Assembly: GCA_016783425.1 (NCBI GenBank)
Contig: JADHWP010000004.1
Location: forward strand, 1 to 34,701
DNA: 34,701 nucleotides
Origin: Candidatus Shapirobacteria bacterium
Lineage (GTDB): Bacteria > Patescibacteriota > Microgenomatia > UBA12405 > BS750m-G30
Direction of reading: 5' to 3'
The notes beneath the pieces were generated by a model. That model searched no databases. It worked only from the letters and a program-made list of their open reading frames with translations, and was not told the DNA's origin. Shown in pieces: positions 17,768 through 27,495 of this stretch (position 1 is the stretch's first letter; each line of letters starts with the position of its first letter). The position numbers were made by a program, and so were the translations under genes.

Positions 17768-18955
17768 ATGGCGGATAAATTTGAAAGAACAAAACCTCAC
17801 GTTAACGTGGGAACTATTGGTCACGTTGATCATGGAAAAACAACTTTAACGGCGGCGATCTTAAAACGTTTAGCAAAGAAGCAAATGGCTAAAGAGAAAT
17901 CATATAGCGAAATTGCTAAAGGTGGACGTATTCGGGATGCGGGTAAAATTTTAACGATTGCGGTCGCTCACGTTGAGTATGAAACTGAAAAAAGGCATTA
18001 CGCTCACATTGATTGCCCGGGGCACGCTGATTATATTAAAAATATGATTACCGGGGCGGCTCAAATGGATGGAGCGATTTTGGTAGTTTCTGCCCCTGAT
18101 GGGCCCATGCCTCAAACCAGAGAGCACGTTTTACTTGCCCGCCAGGTAGATGTTCCCAATATTGTAGTTTTTCTCAATAAGGTTGATCTGGTGGAAGATA
18201 AAGAGTTTTTGGATCTGGTAGAAATGGAAGTGCGGGATTTGCTTAAGAAATATAAATATGATGGTGATAATATTCCCATTGTTAAGGGTTCGGCTTTAAA
18301 AGCAATGGAGGGGGATGAGGAGGCCGGTAAGGCAATTGATGAATTGCTTTTGGCTGTTGATGAACATATTCCCACTCCCAAGCGCGAGCTGGACAAGCCC
18401 TTTTTAATGTCGATTGAAGATGTTTTTTCCATTAAAGGCAGGGGAACAGTGGTCACTGGCCGAATTGACCGGGGCAAGGTCAAAATAAATGATGAGATAG
18501 AGATTATTGGTTTGACTGCTACCCGGAAAGTGGTAGTGACCGGAGTAGAGATGTTCCATAAGCAACTGGATGCCGGTCAGGCCGGAGATAATGTGGGGAT
18601 TTTACTTCGGGGAATTGAGAAAAAAGAGGTGGAGCGGGGAATGGTTTTGGCCGCTTTCGGCAGTATTACTCCTCACACCGAATTTAAAGCCGAAGTTTAT
18701 GTTTTGAAAAAAGAAGAGGGGGGAAGACACACTCCTTTCTTTTCCGGTTATCGTCCCCAGATTTATGTTACCACCACCGACGTGACGGGAAGCATTGAAC
18801 TTCCCGAGGGAGTAGAAATGGTGATGCCGGGTGACAGCGCCAACCTAAAAGTAACTTTGCTTAAGCCGGTAGCTTTAGAAAAGGGCCAGCATTTCGCGAT
18901 TAGAGAAGGTGGCTTAACGGTTGGAGCAGGGGTAGTCACGGAAATAATTAAGTAA
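17768..18955 (+). CDS. tuf: Elongation factor Tu with divergent switch I
   Basis: [76 protein letters not shown] upstream. Confidence 0.98.
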   Translation: MADKFERTKPHVNVGTIGHVDHGKTTLTAAILKRLAKKQMAKEKSYSEIAKGGRIRDAGKILTIAVAHVEYETEKRHYAHIDCPGHADYIKNMITGAAQMDGAILVVSAPDGPMPQTREHVLLARQVDVPNIVVFLNKVDLVEDKEFLDLVEMEVRDLLKKYKYDGDNIPIVKGSALKAMEGDEEAGKAIDELLLAVDEHIPTPKRELDKPFLMSIEDVFSIKGRGTVVTGRIDRGKVKINDEIEIIGLTATRKVVVTGVEMFHKQLDAGQAGDNVGILLRGIEKKEVERGMVLAAFGSITPHTEFKAEVYVLKKEEGGRHTPFFSGYRPQIYVTTTDVTGSIELPEGVEMVMPGDSANLKVTLLKPVALEKGQHFAIREGGLTVGAGVVTEIIK

Positions 18956-18960
18956 ACTTG

Positions 18961-19269
18961 ATGCTTAAAAATAGAATAAGAGTACGTTTAAAATCATACG
19001 ATCACCGAATTATTGATGAAGCAGCGGCGAAAATTATCGAAGCTGCGGTGACCGGAGGGGCTAGGGTTACTGGTCCAGTGCCGCTGCCAACTAAAAGGCG
19101 GCTTTTTGTCGTCACCACCAGCCCTCATGTGAATAAAAACGCTCGTGAACATTTTGAAATATTGGTTCATAAGCGGATGATTGATATCCACAATGCCAAC
19201 CTAAGGGTAATTGACGGGTTACAACATTTAGAATTACCAGCCGGAGTGGATATTGAAATAAAAATGTAG
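18961..19269 (+). CDS. rpsJ: 30S ribosomal protein S10 (uS10)
   Basis: MLKNRIRVRLKSYDHRIIDEAAAKIIEAA...GPVPLPTKRRLFVVTTSPHVNKNAREHFEILVHKRMIDI. Confidence 0.98.
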   Translation: MLKNRIRVRLKSYDHRIIDEAAAKIIEAAVTGGARVTGPVPLPTKRRLFVVTTSPHVNKNAREHFEILVHKRMIDIHNANLRVIDGLQHLELPAGVDIEIKM

Positions 19270-19308
19270 GCAAAGTATTACCTTTATAAATTCGCAAAAA
19301 TACTTTAG

Positions 19309-19334
19309 GGGCCTTAAAAAGGCCCTGTTTTTTT
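19309..19334 (+). terminator. Intrinsic terminator/attenuator between rpsJ and rplC
   Basis: GGGCCTT (19309-19315), AAA loop, AAGGCCC (19319-19325), TG, 7 T (19328-19334); upstream inverted pair AAAGTATT (19272-19279)/AATACTTT (19299-19306). Confidence 0.88.
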
Positions 19335-19353
19335 AATAAATTAAATAAAAAAA

Positions 19354-20022
19354 ATGGTCCAGGGACTTTTGTTTAAAAAAATAAAAATGAGCCAGGTTTT
19401 TAACCAGGAGGGTAGATTAATGCCCATAACTATTTTAAATGCGCCCCAGAATGTGATTACTCAAGTGAAAACTCTCCAAAGCGATGGTTACTCCGCTCTT
19501 CAGTTAGCCTCGGGAGAAAAAAAAAGACTAAATAGACCCCAGACCGGCCATCTTAAAAAAGCCGGTCTTAAAATTAACCTGGCCCATTTTATTGAAGTAG
19601 AGGTTCAAGAAGGGCAGGATGTTTCTTTAGGTCAAAAATTAAATATTGAAGAGGTTTTTACCCCTGGAGAATTAGTTTTGGCGACAGGCGTTAGTAAGGG
19701 CAGGGGTTTTGCCGGAGTGGTTAAGCGCTGGGGTTTTGCCACACAACCTAAGACTCATGGCCAATCGGATCGGGAAAGGGCTCCGGGTTCAATTGGAGCT
19801 CAAACTCCGGGCCGGGTTATGAAAGGTAAAAAGATGCCCGGTCATTTTGGCGCCAAGCAAAGAACGGTTAAAAACTTGCTTGTGGTTAAGGTGGATTCAA
19901 AAAAGCAGGAATTATGGGTGAGGGGAGCGGTTCCTGGTCATAATAACTCCTGGTTAACTATTAAAAAGACGGGCAAAAAGAAGAACAATTTTGTTCATTT
20001 AGAGGAGGGGCTTGAAAAATGA
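19354..20022 (+). CDS. rplC: 50S ribosomal protein L3 (uL3)
   Basis: GVSKGRGFAGVVKRWGF...THGQSDRERAPGSIGAQTPGRVMKGKKMPGHFGAKQRTVKNLLVV. Confidence 0.98.
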   Translation: MVQGLLFKKIKMSQVFNQEGRLMPITILNAPQNVITQVKTLQSDGYSALQLASGEKKRLNRPQTGHLKKAGLKINLAHFIEVEVQEGQDVSLGQKLNIEEVFTPGELVLATGVSKGRGFAGVVKRWGFATQPKTHGQSDRERAPGSIGAQTPGRVMKGKKMPGHFGAKQRTVKNLLVVKVDSKKQELWVRGAVPGHNNSWLTIKKTGKKKNNFVHLEEGLEK

Positions 20023-20678
20023 GTAAAAAAGTAGATGTTTTTTCGTTAAAAGGAGAGAAGATTGAACAAATAAGTTTACCATTAGCCATTTTTGGTCAAA
20101 AGCCAAATGATAAATTAATTGCTCAAGCTTTAAGAGTTTATCTATCTAATCAGAGAAAGGCGGCTCCGAGAACCAAGACCAGGGGTGAAGTATCCGGTTC
20201 TACTAGAAAGATTTGGCGTCAAAAGGGTACTGGTCGGGCTCGTCACGGCGACCGTTACGCTCCAATCTTTGTTGGCGGAGGAGTGGCTCATGGACCGAAA
20301 GGAAATCAAAACTGGCAGTTAAAAATGTCTAAAAAGATGAGAAAACAGGCCCTTTTTAGCTTATTAAGCCAAAAATTAAACCAGGGGAAAATTATGGCCG
20401 CGCTGGATTTAGGAAAAATTGAACCAAAAACTAAAGCGGCGGCTCTTTTTTTGGAAAAAATTACCAAAGTTAAGAAGCCAAAGGCTTTAATTATTGTAAA
20501 AACTGATAAAAAAGAGTCGGAAAGTGTTTTTCATTCTTTTCGCAATTTACCCAAAGTTCGGGTGGCTTTTTCTAATCAACTGAATATTTACCTGGTTCTT
20601 AATTCAAATTGGCTGATTTTTGAAAAAAAAGCTTTAGATTCTTTAGAAGAGAATTGGTTAAAAAATGGAGTTAAGTAA
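20019..20678 (+). CDS. rplD: 50S ribosomal protein L4 (uL4)
   Basis: KTRGEVSGSTRKIWRQKGTGRARHGDRYAPIFVGGGVAHGPK. Confidence 0.97.
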   Translation: MSKKVDVFSLKGEKIEQISLPLAIFGQKPNDKLIAQALRVYLSNQRKAAPRTKTRGEVSGSTRKIWRQKGTGRARHGDRYAPIFVGGGVAHGPKGNQNWQLKMSKKMRKQALFSLLSQKLNQGKIMAALDLGKIEPKTKAAALFLEKITKVKKPKALIIVKTDKKESESVFHSFRNLPKVRVAFSNQLNIYLVLNSNWLIFEKKALDSLEENWLKNGVK

Positions 20679-20946
20679 GGTAATTTTTAAACCGGTTTTA
20701 ACCGAAAAAGCCCTGGCTTTAAGAGAGCAGGGGGTTTGGTCTTTTTATGTTCACCCTCGGGCTACTAAAGGAGGAGTAAAAAGAGCCGTAGAAGAGTTTT
20801 TTGGAGTTCATCCCCAAAAGGTGAGGACTATTAGTTTAAAGCCGAAAACAAAAAACCTTTGGAAGGTGCGCCGGAAAGTTATTTTGAAAAAAAAGAAAAA
20901 GGCGTTAATTTGGCTGGCAGAAGGGGAAAAAATTAAAAATGTCTAA
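20665..20946 (+). CDS. rplW: 50S ribosomal protein L23 (uL23)
   Basis: [51 protein letters not shown]. Confidence 0.95.
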   Translation: MELSKVIFKPVLTEKALALREQGVWSFYVHPRATKGGVKRAVEEFFGVHPQKVRTISLKPKTKNLWKVRRKVILKKKKKALIWLAEGEKIKNV

Positions 20947-21697
20947 GAAAAAGATTAAAAAACTAATCCAAATCAGGAAGAAAAAAGGCGGTCGGGATAA
21001 CCGCGGACGGATTAGTGTTCGCCATCAGGGAGGAGAACATAAACGCTTTGTTCGGACAATTGATTGGAAGCGAGATAAAAAGGGAATTAAGGGCCAAGTA
21101 GAATCAATTGACTATGATCCTAATCGACAGGCTTACCTTGCCTTAATTCTTTATGCGGATGGAGAAAGGCGCTATATCCTCGCTCCTGAAGGTTTAAAAA
21201 AGGGAGGCGTGGTGGTCGCTGATGATAAGGCGGAGCCTGGCTTGGGCAACGCTTTAAAATTGAAGAATATTCCCGTTGGAGTACCGATTCACAATTTGGA
21301 AATTAGGCCGGGAAAAGGGGGTCAAATTGTTCGGGGAGCAGGCGGGTCAGCTTTTGTTCAGGGCAAAGAAGGGGGCTTTGTAGTGGTTAAATTGCCTTCA
21401 GGAGAAATAAGAAGGTTTGTTCCTGAATGTCAGGCGACTATTGGCCAGGTAGGAAATATTGGTTGGGGAGCAGTTAAGCTGAAAAAGGCCGGAGATAAAC
21501 GGAGGCGGGGAATTAGGCCAACAGTTAGAGGAGTAGCCCAGCACCCTGATTCTCATCCTCATGGTGGAGGAGAGGGGCGCTCTCCAATCGGAATGAAGGC
21601 GCCAAAAACTCCCTGGGGTAAAAAGACTTTAGGTAAAAAAACCAGGAAAAAAAAGAAATATTCGGATAAACTAATTATCAGTAGAGGAAAAAAATGA
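20939..21697 (+). CDS. rplB: 50S ribosomal protein L2 (uL2)
   Basis: [77 protein letters not shown]. Confidence 0.98.
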   Translation: MSKKKIKKLIQIRKKKGGRDNRGRISVRHQGGEHKRFVRTIDWKRDKKGIKGQVESIDYDPNRQAYLALILYADGERRYILAPEGLKKGGVVVADDKAEPGLGNALKLKNIPVGVPIHNLEIRPGKGGQIVRGAGGSAFVQGKEGGFVVVKLPSGEIRRFVPECQATIGQVGNIGWGAVKLKKAGDKRRRGIRPTVRGVAQHPDSHPHGGGEGRSPIGMKAPKTPWGKKTLGKKTRKKKKYSDKLIISRGKK

Positions 21698-21972
21698 GCC
21701 GATCATTAAAAAAGGGACCATATATTAATCCCGGACTGCTTAAAAAAGTAGCCGCTTTAAAAGGGAAAAAAGAACCAATTAAAACTTGGGCGAGAAATAG
21801 CCAAATTCCGCCGGAGTTTGTGGGCCATACTTTTATGGTTCACAACGGCCGCAAGTTTATTAAAGTTTTTGTTACCGAGGAGATGGTCAGCCATCGTTTA
21901 GGCGAGTTTGCTTTAACCAGAACTTTTAGAGGTCATGGCCGGGTAGTTAAAAGAATTGTGGAGAAAACTTAA
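21694..21972 (+). CDS. rpsS: 30S ribosomal protein S19 (uS19)
   Basis: [18 protein letters not shown]...[51 protein letters not shown]. Confidence 0.98.
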   Translation: MSRSLKKGPYINPGLLKKVAALKGKKEPIKTWARNSQIPPEFVGHTFMVHNGRKFIKVFVTEEMVSHRLGEFALTRTFRGHGRVVKRIVEKT

Positions 21973-21975
21973 AAA

Positions 21976-22341
21976 ATGGCTAATAAACCAGTGATTGCCA
22001 CTACTAAGGCCAAATATTTGCATATTTCTCCTCGTAAACTAAGGCTGGTAGCTAATGCAATTAAGGCCCTAACTCCCAAGGAGGCCTTGTCTCGGCTTAA
22101 GGTTTGGAACAAAAAAGGAGCCCCTTTTTTGCAAAAAGCAATTAATTCAGCTTTGGCTGACGCTGAAAATAATTTTAACTTAAACAAAGAAGATTTAAGG
22201 TTTAAAGAAATTATTGTTAGCGAGGGGCCGAGGTTGAAAAGGATGGATCAATCCCACGGGGCTCGGTTTGCTCAGGGGTTGAAACAAAAAAGAATGAGTC
22301 ATTTAAGGGTTGTAGTTGAAGGAAAGAAAGAGGAAAAATAA
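21976..22341 (+). CDS. rplV: 50S ribosomal protein L22 (uL22)
   Basis: KYLHISPRKLRLVANAIK...KAINSALADAENNF...GPRLKRMDQSHGARF. Confidence 0.95.
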   Translation: MANKPVIATTKAKYLHISPRKLRLVANAIKALTPKEALSRLKVWNKKGAPFLQKAINSALADAENNFNLNKEDLRFKEIIVSEGPRLKRMDQSHGARFAQGLKQKRMSHLRVVVEGKKEEK

Positions 22342-22992
22342 ATGGGTCAAAAAACTCACCCAATTGCTTTTCGTTTAGCCAAGGGGAACTCCAATCTTGA
22401 TTGGGAGTCTAAATGGTTTGCGCCTAAAAGTAAGTATCCTGATTTGGTTTTTCAAGATTTAAAAATTAGGAAGTTTTTAAACAAAAGAATTGAGTCGGCC
22501 GGATTGGTTTCGGTTCGAATTGAGCGGATGAATAAAAAAATCAAAATTATTCTGCTGGTTTCCCGGCCCGGTTTAGTAATTGGCCGGGGAGGGAAAAGTT
22601 TAGAGGAGCTAAAGCGAGAGCTTTTGAAAATTGTTAAAGTTCCCAGTCCGGAGAAAAATTTAGAGCTGGAAGTGGAAGAGTTTAAAAACCCGGATTTATC
22701 GGCTCGTTTAGTCGCCCAAAGGATTTCTTATCAACTCCAGCGTCGGATGCGAACCCGTCAAGTGGCCACTAAAGCCTTAGAGCGAATAATGTCGGTTGGG
22801 GCAGTAGGGGTAAAAATTGTTCTTGCTGGTCGAGTTAATGGGGCAGAAATATCAAGAACAGAAAAATATCAGGCGGGTAAGGTTTCTTTAAGTTCTTTAA
22901 GAAGTGAAATTGATTATGCGGAGGTGCCCTCTTTAACCAGATCAGGATATGTGGGAATAAAAGTTTACATTAATCGGGGAGAAAAAGACTAA
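22342..22992 (+). CDS. rpsC: 30S ribosomal protein S3 (uS3)
   Basis: [73 protein letters not shown]. Confidence 0.98.
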   Translation: MGQKTHPIAFRLAKGNSNLDWESKWFAPKSKYPDLVFQDLKIRKFLNKRIESAGLVSVRIERMNKKIKIILLVSRPGLVIGRGGKSLEELKRELLKIVKVPSPEKNLELEVEEFKNPDLSARLVAQRISYQLQRRMRTRQVATKALERIMSVGAVGVKIVLAGRVNGAEISRTEKYQAGKVSLSSLRSEIDYAEVPSLTRSGYVGIKVYINRGEKD

Positions 22993-23402
22993 TGTTAGCC
23001 CCTAAGAAAAGTAAATACCGAAAAAGTTTTAGAGGAAAAATGAGAGGCAAAAGCTATCGGGGCTCAACCCTGGCCTTTGGTGAATTTGGCCTGAAAAGCC
23101 TGGGCAGGGGCTGGTTTAAGAGTAACCAGATTGAGGCGGCTCGCCGGGTAATTACTGGTTTTACTAAAAGATCAGGCAAGGTTTGGATTCGGGTTTTTCC
23201 GGACAAGCCAATTACTAAAAAATCTCCTGGGGCCCCAATGGGAGCAGGTAAGGGAGAAATTGACACTCATGTAGCGGTAGTGAGGCCGGGCAAGATTCTT
23301 TTCGAGCTGGGGGGGGTGCCCGAAAAGATTGCTCGGGAGGCTTTAGGCCTGGCGGCTCAAAAAGTGCCTTTTAAAACTAAGATTATTGCCAGAGAGACTT
23401 AA
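22992..23402 (+). CDS. rplP: 50S ribosomal protein L16 (uL16)
   Basis: [19 protein letters not shown]...[14 protein letters not shown]...[45 protein letters not shown]. Confidence 0.98.
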   Translation: MLAPKKSKYRKSFRGKMRGKSYRGSTLAFGEFGLKSLGRGWFKSNQIEAARRVITGFTKRSGKVWIRVFPDKPITKKSPGAPMGAGKGEIDTHVAVVRPGKILFELGGVPEKIAREALGLAAQKVPFKTKIIARET

Positions 23403-23403
23403 A

Positions 23404-23613
23404 ATGAAGAAAAAAGAAAAAGAGCTTTTAAGGACTAAAGCTTTAGCCGGGCTAAGGCTAGAACTGCAAAATCGGCAAAAAAACCTGGTTATGGAGCTGA
23501 TGAGTAAAGCTCAAGGAAAAGGGAAAAATGTTAAAAAAGCTAGAAAATTAAAAAAGGAAATTGCGGTTATTAAAACTATAATAGTCGAAAAACAACTAAA
23601 GGGGAAAAAATGA
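23404..23613 (+). CDS. rpmC: 50S ribosomal protein L29 (uL29)
   Basis: ATG at 23404; short Lys-rich helical protein in the syntenic position between L16 and S17. Confidence 0.88.
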   Translation: MKKKEKELLRTKALAGLRLELQNRQKNLVMELMSKAQGKGKNVKKARKLKKEIAVIKTIIVEKQLKGKK

Positions 23614-23843
23614 GCAAGGTATTTAAAGGAGAAGTAATCAGTGACAAGATGAGTAAAACCGTGGTGGTAGAAGTGGTGAGGGTCAAGCCCCATCCTCTCT
23701 ATCGGAAGGTTATGCGCAAAAAGAAAAAGCTTTACGCTCATAATGAAAAAGGAGCCAAGCTTGGCGATTGGGTAAAAATTGCCGAGTGTCGGCCCTTAAG
23801 CAAGCTAAAACGTTTTAAAGTAATTGAGGTAGTGAAAAAATGA
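23610..23843 (+). CDS. rpsQ: 30S ribosomal protein S17 (uS17)
   Basis: [40 protein letters not shown]...[24 protein letters not shown]. Confidence 0.97.
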   Translation: MSKVFKGEVISDKMSKTVVVEVVRVKPHPLYRKVMRKKKKLYAHNEKGAKLGDWVKIAECRPLSKLKRFKVIEVVKK

Positions 23844-24208
23844 TTCAGTTAAGATCAATGCTTGGACTAGCCGATAATAGTGGAGCCAAAAAGCTCCAGG
23901 TAATTCAAGTCCAGGGGGGCTGGAAGCGCAAATGGGGGGGGTTGGGAGATATTGTGGTTGCTTCGGTTAAAATAGCGACTCCCCGGGGTTTGGTTAAAAA
24001 AGGAGAAATAGTAAAAGCGGTGGTTGTTCGGACCCGCAGAGCTTATCGTCGGCCGGATGGTTCTTATATTCGCTTTGATGATAATGCGGCCGTAATTATT
24101 GAGGCTCAAAAAGAGCCTAAAGGAAGCCGGATTATTGGGCCGGTGGCCAGAGAAGTAAAAGAAAAGGGTTTTATTAAAATTGCCGCTATGGCCAAGGAGT
24201 TAATTTAA
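23840..24208 (+). CDS. rplN: 50S ribosomal protein L14 (uL14)
   Basis: [24 protein letters not shown]...[33 protein letters not shown]...[12 protein letters not shown]. Confidence 0.98.
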   Translation: MIQLRSMLGLADNSGAKKLQVIQVQGGWKRKWGGLGDIVVASVKIATPRGLVKKGEIVKAVVVRTRRAYRRPDGSYIRFDDNAAVIIEAQKEPKGSRIIGPVAREVKEKGFIKIAAMAKELI

Positions 24209-24209
24209 A

Positions 24210-24539
24210 ATGATTAAAAAAGTTAAAAAAGGCGACCAGGTAGTGGTTTTAATAGGCAAGGACAAGGGGAAAAAGGGCAAGGTTACTCAAATTTTGAGTA
24301 AAAAAGACCAGGTAGTGGTTGGAGGAATTAATATTGTTAAAAAGCATATTAAAGCCAAGGGTAGGGATCAGCCGGGAGGGATTATTGATTTGGAAAAGCC
24401 TTTAAATGTTTCCCGAGTGGCGGTTTTTTGTTCTAAGTGTCAAAAACCTACTCGAGTGGGCTGGTCTATTGACAAGTCGGGAGCAAAGCACCGGATTTGT
24501 CGGCGCTGCAAAAGTTTACTGGAAAAGAAAGGAAACTAA
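24210..24539 (+). CDS. rplX: 50S ribosomal protein L24 (uL24)
   Basis: KKGDQVVVLIGKDKGKKGKVTQIL...VVGGINIVKKHIKAKGRDQPGGIIDLEKPLNVSRVAVFCSKCQKPTRVGW. Confidence 0.97.
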   Translation: MIKKVKKGDQVVVLIGKDKGKKGKVTQILSKKDQVVVGGINIVKKHIKAKGRDQPGGIIDLEKPLNVSRVAVFCSKCQKPTRVGWSIDKSGAKHRICRRCKSLLEKKGN

Positions 24540-25079
24540 ATGTTAAAACGAGATTGGGAAAAAGAAATTAAACCGAGTTTGCAAAAAAAACTGGGAATAA
24601 CCAACCCGATGATGGTTCCCCGGGTAGAGCGGGTAGTGGTTCATATGGGAGTGGCCGCGGAAAAAGATGATCAGGCTCTAATTGATGAGTTGGTTGAGCA
24701 AATGGGCTTGATTACCGGACAGAAGCCAAAGATTTGTACCGCTAAAAAAGCCGTGGCTGGCTTTAAGTTAAGACCAGGAGAAACGGTTGGCCTGAAAGTT
24801 ACTTTGCGAAGAAAAAGAATGTATGATTTTTTGGAAATTCTTTTTAAGCTGGTTATGCCCAGATTACGAGATTTTCGGGGTTTGCCGGAAACTAAGTTTG
24901 ATTCCCAGGCTAATTACAGCCTGGGTCTACCTGAACAGACGGTGTTTCCCGCTTTGCCGGTGGAGAGAATCAAGCGAATTAAGGGAGTAGAGGTTACTTT
25001 AGTTACTTCTACCAAAAATAAACTTTGGGCCAAAGAGTTATTGTTAGCGATGGGTTTGCCCCTGGCGAAGAAAGGATAA
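24540..25079 (+). CDS. rplE: 50S ribosomal protein L5 (uL5)
   Basis: [20 protein letters not shown]...[43 protein letters not shown]...LRDFRGL. Confidence 0.97.
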   Translation: MLKRDWEKEIKPSLQKKLGITNPMMVPRVERVVVHMGVAAEKDDQALIDELVEQMGLITGQKPKICTAKKAVAGFKLRPGETVGLKVTLRRKRMYDFLEILFKLVMPRLRDFRGLPETKFDSQANYSLGLPEQTVFPALPVERIKRIKGVEVTLVTSTKNKLWAKELLLAMGLPLAKKG

Positions 25080-25083
25080 AAAA

Positions 25084-25269
25084 ATGGCCTCTAAGGCAAA
25101 AATTGTTCGGGAAGAGAAAAAATTAAGGTATAAAATAAGATATCGCAATCGTTGCCGGCTTTGCGGCCGGCCCCGGGGCTTTATCCGTTTTTTTGGTTTA
25201 TGCCGCCTTTGTTTTCGAAAATTAGCCCGGGATGGTTTATTGCCGGGAGTTAAAAAAGCGAGTTGGTAA
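25084..25269 (+). CDS. rpsN: 30S ribosomal protein S14 type Z (uS14, zinc-binding)
   Basis: 61 aa; [41 protein letters not shown] (4 Cys). Confidence 0.96.
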   Translation: MASKAKIVREEKKLRYKIRYRNRCRLCGRPRGFIRFFGLCRLCFRKLARDGLLPGVKKASW

Positions 25270-25274
25270 AAAAA

Positions 25275-25670
25275 ATGAATAATTATCCTTTGGGAAATTT
25301 TCTGGTTCAAATAAAAAATGCTCATTTGCCAGGCAAATCTGTGATCGTTACTCCTTACTCAAAGATTAAGGAAGAAGTAGCCAGGGTTTTAGTAGATAGT
25401 GGTTTTTTGGCTACAGTAGTAGTTAAAAAACAAAAAGAAAAAAGTTTTTCTGATTTAGAGGTTGGTTTAATTAGTAAAAAAGAAAAGCCTTTTTGGGATT
25501 TAAAGCTATACTCCAAGCCCGGAAGAAGGTATTATGCCAAGGCGGGAGAAATTCCTTACCCCTCTACTTCAAAAGGATTGGTGGTTATTTCTACTCCTCG
25601 GGGAATAATGAGGGGAAGCCAGGCGCGAAAACAGAATTTAGGCGGTGAGGTTATTGCTCTTATTTGGTGA
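25275..25670 (+). CDS. rpsH: 30S ribosomal protein S8 (uS8)
   Basis: ATG at 25275; STSKGLVVISTPRGIMRGSQARKQNLGGEVIALIW. Confidence 0.95.
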   Translation: MNNYPLGNFLVQIKNAHLPGKSVIVTPYSKIKEEVARVLVDSGFLATVVVKKQKEKSFSDLEVGLISKKEKPFWDLKLYSKPGRRYYAKAGEIPYPSTSKGLVVISTPRGIMRGSQARKQNLGGEVIALIW

Positions 25671-25673
25671 AAA

Positions 25674-26219
25674 ATGTCTAAAATTGGCAAACAACCGGTT
25701 TTAATTTTAACTGAAGCTAAAGTTACTTTGGAAAAAGATCAGGTCCTGGTCCAGGGCCCTTGGGGAGAAGTAAAGGTAGCTATTCCGGACGGGATTAAAG
25801 TGGAAAAAGAAGAAAACATTCTAAAAGTGAGCCGCTGGCGGGAAGACAAAAAAACTCGGGCTAATCATGGCACCGTAAGAAGTTTGCTGGCAAATGCGGT
25901 TAAGGGAGTAATTGAGGGCTGGGAAAAGCAATTAGAAGTGGTTGGCACCGGTTATAAGGTAGATCTGCATGATAACCAGCTTGTTTTAACCCTGGGTTTT
26001 TCCCATCCGGTGAAAATAGCTATCCCTGAAGATTTGCGGGTAAGTACAGAAGAGAACAAAATTAAGGTTCAGGGTTGTAACCGGCAGAAAGTAGGACTTT
26101 TTTCCGCTGCTTTAAGAAAGATTAGTCCTCCTGATGCTTATCAGGGTAAGGGAATTCGCTACTCGGATGAAGAAATTAAGTTAAAACCGGGTAAAATTGC
26201 GAAAGCCGGAGCGGCCTAA
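25674..26219 (+). CDS. rplF: 50S ribosomal protein L6 (uL6)
   Basis: MSKIGKQPVLI...HGTVRSLLANAVKGVIEGWEKQLEVVGTGYKVD...DAYQGKGIRYSDEEIKLKPGK. Confidence 0.97.
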   Translation: MSKIGKQPVLILTEAKVTLEKDQVLVQGPWGEVKVAIPDGIKVEKEENILKVSRWREDKKTRANHGTVRSLLANAVKGVIEGWEKQLEVVGTGYKVDLHDNQLVLTLGFSHPVKIAIPEDLRVSTEENKIKVQGCNRQKVGLFSAALRKISPPDAYQGKGIRYSDEEIKLKPGKIAKAGAA

Positions 26220-26242
26220 ATTTTTGTTAGAAATTTTAAAAA

Positions 26243-26584
26243 ATGAACAAGACTAAATCAAAAAGAATTAAAAAAATAAGGGGTAAGTTAAAGCAAGGTG
26301 GGCGAGGAAGAAAAATAGTAGTTTTTCGCTCTAATCGCCATGTTTTGGGCCAGGTTGTTGATTTACCGACCGGAAAAACCCTGGTTACTGTTTTTAGCAA
26401 GGGTTTAAGTTCCAAAAAAGAGCTAACTAAAACTAAAGTTGCTTTTTTAACCGGAGAGAAGCTAGCTCAAAAAGCTTTAAAGCTGGGAGTGAAAAAAGTA
26501 TCATTTGATCGCTCCGGTTATCGTTATCACGGTCGGATTAAGGCCTTGGCCGAAGGGGCTCGCAAGGGAGGATTAAAGTTTTAA
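26243..26584 (+). CDS. rplR: 50S ribosomal protein L18 (uL18)
   Basis: VFRSNRHVLGQVVD...FDRSGYRYHGRIKALAEGARKGGLKF. Confidence 0.96.
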   Translation: MNKTKSKRIKKIRGKLKQGGRGRKIVVFRSNRHVLGQVVDLPTGKTLVTVFSKGLSSKKELTKTKVAFLTGEKLAQKALKLGVKKVSFDRSGYRYHGRIKALAEGARKGGLKF

Positions 26585-26593
26585 AAAATAAAA

Positions 26594-27052
26594 ATGAATT
26601 ATCAAAAAAGAGGAAGACCAATTGAGGGTGACTGGTTAGAAAAGATTTTAGAGATTAAAAGAACCTCTAAAAAAACTAAGGGAGGGAATCAAATTGCCTT
26701 TACTGTTTTAGTGGTAGTGGGAGATCGCAAGGGCAAGGTTGGTTTTGCTTTAGCTCGGGCCAAGAATGTTCCTTCGGCGATAAAAAAAGCGATGAAAAAA
26801 GCCCGAAAAGCGGTTATTCAACTTCCCCTGGTTAACCAGGCTCTTCCCCATCCTTTTACCAGCAAGTTTAAGGGAGCAAAAGTGTTCCTTAGGCCCGGAA
26901 GAGCCGGGGCCGGCTTAATTGCGGGTAGTGTTATTCGTTCAATTGCTCAAGTAGCGGGAATTGATAATTTAACGGCCAAAGTGATGGGTTCTTCCAATAA
27001 AAATGCTAATATTCAGGCGGTTTTTAAAGGTTTTAAGGCTTTACGGGAATGA
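26594..27052 (+). CDS. rpsE: 30S ribosomal protein S5 (uS5)
   Basis: VVVGDRKGKVGFALARAKNVPSAIKKAMKKARK...FLRPGRAGAGLIAGSVIRSIAQVAGIDNLTAKVMGSSNKNA. Confidence 0.98.
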   Translation: MNYQKRGRPIEGDWLEKILEIKRTSKKTKGGNQIAFTVLVVVGDRKGKVGFALARAKNVPSAIKKAMKKARKAVIQLPLVNQALPHPFTSKFKGAKVFLRPGRAGAGLIAGSVIRSIAQVAGIDNLTAKVMGSSNKNANIQAVFKGFKALRE

Positions 27053-27495
27053 TTAACCTTAACTCCCTGCCGGTTACCAAAATAAAAAGAAGATTAAAGC
27101 GGGTTGGCCGGGGCTATGGTTCAGGCAAAGGAGGCCACACTTGCGGCCGGGGGAGCAAGGGGCATAAAGCGCGGGGAAAGGTAAAGCTGACTTTTGATGG
27201 TGGTAAAATTAAAAAATCCTGGTTAAAAAGACTCCCCCTCTGGCGCGGAAAAGGAAAATTAAAAGCCAGAAAAGAGGCTTTAGTTATAAATTTAGACCAG
27301 CTTAATAAGCATTATCAAAACGAAGAAAAAGTAGACCTTGCTTCCCTAAAAAAAAAGAACTTAATAGATTCAGAAAAAACTAAAGTCAAGATTTTGGGAA
27401 CCGGCAAGCTAGAGAAAAAGCTAATCGTGGACTTGCCTTGTTCAGCTAAAGCGGCCGGGAAAATTATTAAGGCCGGGGGCAGGATCAGTAAATGA
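27049..27495 (+). CDS. rplO: 50S ribosomal protein L15 (uL15)
   Basis: RRLKRVGRGYGSGKGGHTCGRGSKGHKARGKVKLTFDGG. Confidence 0.96.
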   Translation: MINLNSLPVTKIKRRLKRVGRGYGSGKGGHTCGRGSKGHKARGKVKLTFDGGKIKKSWLKRLPLWRGKGKLKARKEALVINLDQLNKHYQNEEKVDLASLKKKNLIDSEKTKVKILGTGKLEKKLIVDLPCSAKAAGKIIKAGGRISK

